The notes under the pieces were generated by a model, which saw nothing but the letters and a program-made list of their open reading frames with translations, searched no databases and was not told where the DNA came from. Below, piece after piece: positions 6,573-13,766 of a stretch of DNA of 13,766 nucleotides (positions are counted from its first letter, which is position 1; each line of letters opens with the position of its first letter). The position numbers and the translations under genes are program-made. Location of the stretch: contig JBIKVM010000060.1 of assembly GCA_044356825.1 (NCBI GenBank), positions 1-13,766 of the forward strand. The letters are read 5' to 3'. This DNA is from JAUREX01 sp044356825. GTDB taxonomy: Bacteria > Pseudomonadota > Alphaproteobacteria > Rhodobacterales > Rhodobacteraceae.

Positions 6573-7456
6573 TGGCGGAACAGAACACGCGCCTCGGCAT
6601 CTGGCTCATGATCGCGGTGTCGTTCATCTTTTCGATGCAGGACGGGCTGTCGCGGCATCTTGCCAGCGAATACAATGTCTTGATGGTGGTGATGATCCGA
6701 TTCTGGTTCTTCGCCCTCTTCGTCATGGCGCTGGCCGCGCGCAAGCCGGGCGGGATCCGGGCCGCCGCGCAGACGCACTTTCCGCGGCTCCAGATCCTGC
6801 GCGGCGTCCTGCTCGCGGCCGAGGTCTGCGTGATGGTGCTGGCCTTCGTGCTGCTCGGCCTGATCGAGAGCCACGCTGTCTTCACCTGCTATCCGCTGCT
6901 CGTCGCCGCACTCTCGGGTCCGATCCTCGGCGAGAAGGTGGGCTGGCGGCGTTGGAGCGCGATCGCAATCGGTTTTGTCGGCGTGCTGATCGTGCTCCAG
7001 CCCGGCATAACCGTGTTCTCGCCCGCCGCACTCGTGCCGCTGCTCGCGGCCACGATCTTCGCAGTCTACGGTCTTCTGACACGCCACGTCGCGCAAGGCG
7101 GCGATTCGACGGCTGTGAGCTTCTTCTGGACGGGCGTCGTCGGCGCAATCTTCATGACGGCCGTCGGCATATGGTTCTGGGAGCCGATGGCGCCGCGCGA
7201 CTGGGTGTTCATGGGAATGCTCTGCTGCACGGCACTTGCGGGTCACTTCCTGCTCATCCGCGTCTACGAGATCGCCGAGGCGAGCGCGGTGCAGCCCTTT
7301 GCGTATCTTCAACTCGTCTTCGTCTCTGTCGTCGGTATCGCGGTCTTCGGGGAGACGATCGAGATGCACGAGATCGTCGGCGCCGTGATCGTCGTCGCGG
7401 CCGGCATCTTCACGCTGTGGCGCGAACGGGTGCGCGCGCAGGCTCAGGTCCGCTGA
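6572..7456 (+). CDS. DMT-superfamily transporter (two EamA domains)
   Basis: An inner-membrane permease of 294 residues with about ten predicted membrane helices, arranged as two EamA repeats (roughly residues 8-140 and 150-285). Conserved acidic family positions are visible in the repeats: GPILGEKVGW at the end of the first and VFGETIEMHEIVGA near the end of the second. Members export or import small metabolites such as amino acids, purines or S-adenosylmethionine; the substrate cannot be inferred here. The ATG overlaps the mnmD stop by 1 nt with AGGA 6 nt upstream, so it is co-translated with mnmD. A role in SAM supply is tempting but unsupported. It converges with the metal exporter gene, leaving 9 nt between the two stop codons. 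Confidence 0.9.
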   Translation: MAEQNTRLGIWLMIAVSFIFSMQDGLSRHLASEYNVLMVVMIRFWFFALFVMALAARKPGGIRAAAQTHFPRLQILRGVLLAAEVCVMVLAFVLLGLIESHAVFTCYPLLVAALSGPILGEKVGWRRWSAIAIGFVGVLIVLQPGITVFSPAALVPLLAATIFAVYGLLTRHVAQGGDSTAVSFFWTGVVGAIFMTAVGIWFWEPMAPRDWVFMGMLCCTALAGHFLLIRVYEIAEASAVQPFAYLQLVFVSVVGIAVFGETIEMHEIVGAVIVVAAGIFTLWRERVRAQAQVR

Positions 7457-7465
7457 ACGGCGCAC

Positions 7466-8419
7466 TCAACGGCGCGCGATCACTTCGATCGTGACATGGG
7501 CGAGGTCGTCGAACCCGCCGATGCGTGTACGGTAATGTGCGACCGACTGCGGGGCTGAACTCGCGATTGCAAGGATGGCACCGCGCTTGCCGGGCCCGAG
7601 ATGCCACAGATGCAGATCGACGAGGACATCGCCGTCCTGCTCGACGGCGGCGCGGATCCGCGCGGCGTCGGCTTCAGCATCCGCGCTGTAGTCGACAAGA
7701 ACCGCGCCACTGTCGCGCATCAGCCCAACCGACCAGCGCGCGATCACGAGGGCGCCGGCAAGACCGATCAGCGGATCGAGCCACACCAAGCCATAGCTGC
7801 GCCCCGCCAGCAGCGCCACGATCGCGAGCACCGATGTCAGGGCATCGGCAAGGACATGCAGATAGGCCGCGCGCAGGTTGTTGTCGCGCGCATCGTGATG
7901 GTGGTGGTGGTGGTCGTCATGGGCCGGGTCATGGTCGTGATGGCCGTGGTCGTGATGGCCGTGGTGGTGGGCGTGATCCTCGCGCAGGAGCCACGCGCAG
8001 ACAAGGTTCACGCCCAGCCCCAGAACCGCGACCAGCAGGGCCTGGTCGAAGCTGATCTCAACCGGGTTGCGCAGGCGCATCAGGCTTTCCCACCCGATCA
8101 GAAGCGCGATCAGAGCAAGGATGATCGCGCTTGCGAAGGCCGCGAGGTCGCCCAATTTGCCGGTGCCGAAGCTGAAGCGCGGGTTGCGCGCGTGCCGGCG
8201 TGCGACGCGATAGGCAAGCGCCGCGATGAGCAGCGCGCCCGCATGGGTCGACATGTGCCAGCCGTCCGCCACCAGCGCCATCGAGCCATAGACCGTGCCG
8301 GCGGCGATTTCGGCCGCCATCATCGCCGTCGTCAGGGCAATGACGATCCATGTCCGGCGTTCGTTGCGGCTGTGATTGATGCCGAGAAAGACATGATCGT
8401 GAGCGTGGCTGGTCGTCAT
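7466..8419 (-). CDS. dmeF: DmeF-like cation diffusion facilitator (Co2+/Ni2+ exporter)
   Basis: A proton-coupled inner-membrane metal exporter of the CDF family, 317 residues, with about six helices and a short C-terminal cytosolic domain (about 235-317). The membrane metal site shows H55-x3-H59 with D52 in helix 2 (ADGWHMSTHAG) and H188-x3-D192 in helix 5 (LHVLADALTS). Helix 2 therefore has His where Zn exporters such as ZitB have Asp, in keeping with the DmeF branch. Between helices 4 and 5 is a cytosolic loop (149-175) with 17 histidines and several aspartates, a likely metal-loading segment. The N terminus is also His-rich (SHAHDH). The start at 8419 has AGAGGG 7 nt upstream. Many dmeF genes follow a DmeR/RcnR-type repressor gene; none is present beside this one. 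Specificity is inferred from sequence type; confidence in the CDF family is high and in Co/Ni specificity moderate. Confidence 0.92.
   Translation of the reverse strand: MTTSHAHDHVFLGINHSRNERRTWIVIALTTAMMAAEIAAGTVYGSMALVADGWHMSTHAGALLIAALAYRVARRHARNPRFSFGTGKLGDLAAFASAIILALIALLIGWESLMRLRNPVEISFDQALLVAVLGLGVNLVCAWLLREDHAHHHGHHDHGHHDHDPAHDDHHHHHHDARDNNLRAAYLHVLADALTSVLAIVALLAGRSYGLVWLDPLIGLAGALVIARWSVGLMRDSGAVLVDYSADAEADAARIRAAVEQDGDVLVDLHLWHLGPGKRGAILAIASSAPQSVAHYRTRIGGFDDLAHVTIEVIARR
7933..7962. repeat. Tandem 15-bp repeat encoding the histidine-rich loop of the metal exporter
   Basis: Two perfect head-to-tail copies of GGTCGTGATGGCCGT (7933-7947 and 7948-7962) lie in the exporter gene and encode a duplicated His/Asp/Gly pentapeptide on the minus strand. 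A GGT/GTG triplet run at 7900-7914 lies close by and encodes a His run. Both are in-frame units of 15 and 3 bp that could change in copy number and so alter loop length without breaking the gene. Confidence 0.8.
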
Positions 8420-8474
8420 GGCATGGCCCTCTGATGGCTTCGGTCCTGGATCTCGGTCTTGTGGACAGGCGCCC

Positions 8475-8489
8475 CCGGCACCCTGCCGG
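8475..8489. repeat. Inverted repeat CCGGCA-ccc-TGCCGG upstream of the metal exporter
   Basis: Perfect 6-bp arms with a 3-nt spacer lie 56 bp upstream of the exporter start codon, in its probable 5' untranslated or promoter region. It could be a small hairpin in the leader or an operator. GC-rich 6-bp repeats are common by chance in DNA of this composition. Confidence 0.35.
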
Positions 8490-8562
8490 ACTGCGCGCGA
8501 GGGCGATTGATTTGGCCTGCGGCACAGATCGGGGCGCAAATGCATCCTACTGCCGGCCTGCT

Positions 8563-8585
8563 CCGACACGCAAGGATGGTGTCGG
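8563..8585. promoter_or_regulatory. Inverted repeat CCGACAC-N9-GTGTCGG in the exporter/amidase spacer
   Basis: Perfect 7-bp arms (8563-8569 and 8579-8585) are separated by 9 nt, giving dyad symmetry across 23 bp. A second pair, CATCCT (8543-8548) and AGGATG (8573-8578), interleaves with it. The position is about 144 bp from the exporter start and 90 bp from the amidase start. It is a candidate dimeric-regulator operator, but no regulator gene adjoins it and the motif is not one I recognise. Confidence 0.35.
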
Positions 8586-8675
8586 TTAGCCCGTGGGGGA
8601 TCGGGGCGCGACTGTACTTCACCTTGCCACGCCCTTCGGGCATGCTTTCGGGACAGCCATCCGACGGGCCCCCGC

Positions 8676-10019
8676 ATGAGCAACACAGCCGACGCGATCC
8701 GCGACCTCGACGCGCAGACCCTGCGCGCGCGGCTTGCCGAGGGGGCCTTTGGTGCCGCAGAGGTGGCCGAGGCCTATCTGGCACGCATCGCCGAGCGCGA
8801 GCCCGAGATCCGCGCCTTTGCCTGGCACGATCCGGCGCATGTCCGCGCCCGGGCGCGCGCGCTCGATGCGCGGCGGGCGTCGGGCGCGCCGCTCGGGGCG
8901 CTGCACGGCGTTCCGGTCGCGGTCAAGGACGTGATCGACACGGCCGGGATCCCGACCGAGAACGGCGCGGCGCGCGATCGCGGCCGGGTGCCGGCGCAGG
9001 ACGCCCATGTGGTGGCGCGGCTGCTCGCCGAGGGCGCGATCCTCATGGGCAAGTCCGTCACGACCGAGCTTGCCTTTCTCCACCCCGGGCCGACGCGCAA
9101 CCCGCGCGCGCCGGGCCACACGCCCGGCGGATCCTCCTCGGGGTCGGCGGCGGCGGTGGCGGACGGGATGGTGCTGGCGGCGATCGGGACGCAGACGGGC
9201 GGGTCGGTCATCCGCCCGGCGTCCTTCTGCGGCGTCGTGGGCTTCAAGCCGAGCTTTGGCGCGATCGGGCGCAGCGGCGTGCTGGCGCAATCGCACACGC
9301 TCGACACGGTGGGCGTCTTTGCCCGCACCCCGGCCGAGGCGGCGATGGTGGCGGACGCGCTGATCGGCCCCGACGCGGGCGATGCGCAGGGCACCGACGC
9401 CCCCGCCCCCCGCCTTGCCGCGACGCTGGCCGAGGGGGCGCAGCGGCCGCCCGTCTTTGCCTTCGTGCGGATGGCGGGGTGGGAGCGCGCCGATCCGCGG
9501 ATGCGGCGCGGGATCGAGGCGCTGGTGGCGCGCCTCGGGGCGCAGGCGCATGAGGTGGAACTGCCGCCCATCTTCGCGCAGGCGCAGGATCTGCGGGGGC
9601 GGATCAACCTTGCCGAGATGGCGCACTACTACGCCCCCTATGCCGGTGCCGAGGCGGACCTCCTCGGCCCGCCCACGCGCGAGGCCATCGCCGCGGGCGC
9701 GGCCATCGTCGCGCCCGACTACATCGCGGCGCTTGCGGCGCGGCCGGCGCTGCGCGCGGCCCTCGGGCCGGTTTTCGCGCGCGCCGACGCGATCCTCTGC
9801 CCCGCGGCACTCGGCCCCCCGCCCGAGGGGCTCGGGAATACGGGCGATTCGATCTTCAACGGCCCCTGGACCCTTTGCGGCACGCCCGCCGTCAGCCTGC
9901 CCCTGCTCGCGACCGCCGAGGGCCTGCCGATGGGGGTGCAGATCGTGGGTGCGCCGGGCGATGACGCGCGGCTGCTGCGCGCGGCCGACTGGCTGATGGC
10001 GCACCACCCCGGGGGCTGA
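8676..10019 (+). CDS. Amidase-signature family hydrolase
   Basis: A predicted cytosolic amide hydrolase of 447 residues, typical of the amidase-signature (AS) family. The Ser-cisSer-Lys triad is visible: K84 in VAVKDVIDTAGIP, S153 in PGGSSSGSAAAVADG and the nucleophile S177 in GTQTGGSVIRPASFCG, with spacing matching GatA and FAAH. Flanking motifs ALHGVPVAVKD and GVVGFKPSFGAIGRSG are standard. A C-terminal segment (NGPWTLCGTPAVSLPL, then GVQIVGAPGDDARLLRAADWL) is also typical. It is not GatA by context: no gatC or gatB adjoins it. The substrate is unknown; plain amides, ureido compounds and nitrile-derived amides are all used by relatives. The ribosome binding site at 8676 is weak. It stands alone between a divergent metal exporter and uvrB, with a stem-loop just after its stop. 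Confidence 0.92.
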   Translation: MSNTADAIRDLDAQTLRARLAEGAFGAAEVAEAYLARIAEREPEIRAFAWHDPAHVRARARALDARRASGAPLGALHGVPVAVKDVIDTAGIPTENGAARDRGRVPAQDAHVVARLLAEGAILMGKSVTTELAFLHPGPTRNPRAPGHTPGGSSSGSAAAVADGMVLAAIGTQTGGSVIRPASFCGVVGFKPSFGAIGRSGVLAQSHTLDTVGVFARTPAEAAMVADALIGPDAGDAQGTDAPAPRLAATLAEGAQRPPVFAFVRMAGWERADPRMRRGIEALVARLGAQAHEVELPPIFAQAQDLRGRINLAEMAHYYAPYAGAEADLLGPPTREAIAAGAAIVAPDYIAALAARPALRAALGPVFARADAILCPAALGPPPEGLGNTGDSIFNGPWTLCGTPAVSLPLLATAEGLPMGVQIVGAPGDDARLLRAADWLMAHHPGG

Positions 10020-10028
10020 GGCAAAGGG

Positions 10029-10055
10029 GGGCTTGCGGCCGGCTGCCGCAGGCCC
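10029..10055 (+). terminator. Stem-loop between the amidase gene and uvrB
   Basis: Arms 10029-10039 and 10045-10055 form an 11-bp GC-rich stem with one G-T wobble and a 5-nt loop (CGGCT). It starts 9 nt after the amidase stop and ends 12 nt before the uvrB ATG. No T-tract follows, so it may terminate or attenuate the amidase transcript or limit access to the uvrB start, which has no visible Shine-Dalgarno sequence. The structure is clear; the function is inferred. Confidence 0.5.
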
Positions 10056-10067
10056 ACATGCTGCATC

Positions 10068-12248
<2,181 letters not shown>

Positions 12249-12314
12249 GGCCCGGCCTGTGCGAGAGGGACGAACGCAGCCTCACCCGGACCTTCCTGCC
12301 GAGGTGCCCCGCCG

Positions 12315-13657
12315 ATGATGCCCTTTCCCATCGGCGCGCAGGACGCCATCGCCCACCCCGGCCCGCCCCCTGCTGCAGCCGAGGCGATCGTTATCGGAGG
12401 CGGCATCATCGGGGTCTGCAGCGCGCTGTTCCTCGCGCAGGCGGGGATATCGGTGGTGCTGCTCGAAAAGGGGCGGATCGGGGCCGAGCAATCCGCCGAA
12501 ACTGGGGCTGGATCCGCCAGACGGGGCGCGACGCATCGGAACTGCTGATCGTCATCGAGGCCAACCGCCACTGGCGCGCGCTCGCGCCGCAACTCGGGAC
12601 CGACATCGGGCTGCGGCAGGCCGGAGTGTTTTATCTGGCAACGACAGAGGCCGCGCTTGCGCGGCACGCGGCCTTCGTGCCGCTTGCCGCGGCGCATGGC
12701 ATCGACAGCACGATGCTGTCGGCGGCCGAGGTTGCGGCGATGATGCCTGCAGCGGCGCGGCGCTGGCTGGGTGGGCTCTGGACCCCGTCGGACCTGCGGG
12801 CCGAGCCCTGGGTAGCCGTGCCGGCCCTCGCGCGGCTGGCGGCGGTGCGCGGGGTGCGGGTGGTGGAGCACTGCGCAGTGCGGGCGCTCGATGTCGCGGC
12901 GGGGCGCGTCACGGGGATGGTGACGGAACAGGGCCGGATCGCGGCCCCGGCGGTGGTGCTCCCGGGTGGGGCGTGGTCTGGGCTCATGCTCGGCCGGCAT
13001 GGGGTCGGGTTGCCGCAGCTTCTGGTGCGCGCGACCGTGGCGCGGACCGAAACACTACCCGAGGTCTTCGGGGGTGCGGCCTCGGACGGGCGGATTGCCT
13101 TTCGTCGGCGGGCGGATGGCGGCTATACCCTCGCGGCCGGGGGCGCAGCCGAGTTGTTCCTCGGCCCGCCCGCCTTCAAGAACGCGGCGCGCTATCGGCC
13201 CGTCCTGCGACGCAATCCGTTCGCGATCCGCCCGCTCGGGCCGCCGCCTGCGGGCCACCCGGACGCCTGGACAACCCCGCGGACATGGGCCGAGGACGGG
13301 CCGTCGCCCTTCGAGGCGATGCGCGTGCTCGATCCTGCGCCCTCGCGGCGGCGACTGGCGGCGATCCGGGCGGAATTCGGCGCGACCTTCCCGCAGATCG
13401 GTCCCCCGGTGCTGAGCCATGCCTGGGCGGGCATGATCGACACCCTGCCTGACGTCGTGCCGGTCATCGACACCTGCGCGGCCCTTCCCGGCCTGATCGT
13501 CGCGACGGGGATGAGCGGGCACGGCTTCGGGATCGGGCCGGGGGTCGGGCGGATCGTGGCGGAGCTCGTGCAGGGCCACGCCCCGAGGCACGACCTGGCG
13601 CGGTTCCGTCTCGGGCGCTTCACCGACGGCAGCACGCTCCGCCCAGGCCCGGGGCTC
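12315..13657 (+). pseudogene. DadA-like FAD-dependent oxidoreductase, frameshifted near the N terminus
   Basis: Homologues are flavin enzymes oxidising amino acids or related amines. The start (ATG 12315, GAGG 10 nt upstream) gives an FAD-binding GGGIIG (28-33), Glu51 and then GAEQS. At that point the frame turns to nonsense and stops at 12548. Starting at 12497 in another frame the expected family sequence resumes at once: RNWGWIRQTGRD, then LYTPSD-like LWTPSDLRAEPW, WAGMIDTLPDVVPVI and GMSGHGFGIGPGVGR. Only GC (12495-12496) stands where a full codon is needed, so a single-base deletion is the simplest explanation. Joined, the two parts give about 446 residues, the normal length. Similarity ends near RFTDGSTLRPGPGL (about 13657), but no stop follows and the frame stays open to the window edge. 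Either the gene is decaying or the read contains an error. An alternative start is the ATG at 12318. Confidence 0.82.
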
Positions 13658-13674
13658 TGCGGGGGGGCAGCCCC
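13651..13674. terminator. GC-rich stem-loop between convergent genes at the right end
   Basis: GGGGC (13651-13655) pairs with GCCCC (13670-13674) and TGC (13658-13660) with GCA (13667-13669), with a TC bulge and a six-G loop. It sits where the oxidoreductase homology ends and just before the stop of the minus-strand gene, so it may end transcription from both sides. Neither strand has a T-tract. Confidence 0.4.
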
Positions 13675-13675
13675 T

Positions 13676-13766
13676 TCATGCGCCCGCGGTGCGCACGACG
13701 CCCACGACATGGTTCCGACCATAGACGCGCGCGCATTTTGGGCAGGTGGTGTAGAAGAACCTTTTC
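13676..13766 (-). CDS. C terminus of an unidentified protein with a CPxC motif (partial)
   Basis: The minus strand is open from the window edge for 29 codons to a TGA at 13678-13676. The peptide begins KRFFYTTCPKCARVYG and ends VVGVVRTAGA. It has a hydrophobic/aromatic run before a CPKC motif, as in zinc-binding or redox CxxC sites, although a complete four-ligand zinc ribbon is not visible in this fragment. I take it as coding because the composition is balanced and the CPxC segment looks protein-like rather than antisense-like. The opposite strand there is reading-through sequence past the end of the oxidoreductase homology. The family is not recognised and the rest of the gene lies beyond the window. 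Confidence 0.55.
   Translation of the reverse strand, partial: KRFFYTTCPKCARVYGRNHVVGVVRTAGA

Larger units (their letters stand above)
8420..8675. other. Divergent intergenic region between metal exporter and amidase genes
   Basis: This 256-bp spacer is the longest non-coding stretch in the window and must hold the promoters for both flanking genes. No plausible gene was found in it. It contains two clear inverted repeats (8475-8489 and 8563-8585), a smaller GCCC-TTC-GGGC hairpin (8631-8641) and two G-tracts (GGGGG at 8595-8599 and GGGG at 8603-8606). G-tracts are a feature of operators for RcnR/DmeR-type nickel/cobalt repressors, but the flanking bases do not give a convincing match. No confident -35/-10 pair was identified. 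Confidence 0.5.

Noticed and set aside
6572..7456. DMT transporter as an S-adenosylmethionine carrier serving MnmD
   Set aside because: The only support is gene adjacency; EamA sequence features do not reveal substrate.
7895..7985. Short repeats as a possible CRISPR-like or intergenic array
   Set aside because: Two 15-bp units and a triplet run lie inside the exporter gene in frame and encode a histidine loop; no spacers are present.
8676..10019. Amidase as GatA of the tRNA-dependent amidotransferase
   Set aside because: The triad is shared by the entire amidase-signature family; gatC and gatB are absent nearby, so there is no contextual support.
12486..12510. Programmed ribosomal frameshift in the right-hand oxidoreductase
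   Set aside because: No slippery heptamer or downstream pseudoknot-like structure was evident at the break, and the family has no known recoding; a deletion or sequence error is simpler.

Overview
The window looks like ordinary chromosome from a high-GC alphaproteobacterium, most likely of the Rhodobacteraceae/Paracoccaceae. This rests on the strong G/C third-position bias, the tight overlapping operons and the protein families present; no rRNA or other phylogenetic marker was available. There is no sign of a phage, insertion sequence, CRISPR array, tRNA or rRNA. I found no convincing undescribed system.

Layout. 1-4211 (+): the downstream part of a peptide-type (Dpp/Opp family) ABC importer operon, with the end of an ATPase, a periplasmic binding protein and two permeases. 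The binding-protein gene is bracketed by two GC-rich stem-loops. 4212-5840 (-): a two-gene unit transcribed as FAD-dependent oxidoreductase, then NAD(P)H-dependent FMN reductase. The reductase meets the ABC operon tail to tail, with the two stop codons abutting inside a perfect 16-bp palindrome. 5889-7456 (+): mnmD, a tRNA wobble-uridine methyltransferase, coupled by a TAATG overlap to a DMT/EamA transporter. mnmD and the oxidoreductase diverge from a 48-bp gap, and together they resemble the two halves of the bifunctional tRNA enzyme MnmC, split into separate genes. 7466-8419 (-): a DmeF-like Co/Ni cation-diffusion-facilitator exporter with a 17-histidine loop. A 256-bp divergent spacer with inverted repeats separates it from an amidase-signature hydrolase (8676-10019, +). 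10068-12248 (+): uvrB. 12315 to about 13657 (+): a DadA-like FAD oxidoreductase broken by an apparent 1-nt deletion and lacking a stop codon where its homology ends. 13676-13766 (-): the last 29 codons of an unidentified protein with a CPxC motif.

The genes fall into four functional groups that do not obviously cooperate: peptide-type import, tRNA modification (mnmD and perhaps its oxidoreductase neighbour), metal export, and DNA repair. The points most worth following up are the split, divergent MnmC-like pair, the damaged oxidoreductase at the right end, the stop-codon palindrome between convergent operons, and the possible operators upstream of the metal exporter.
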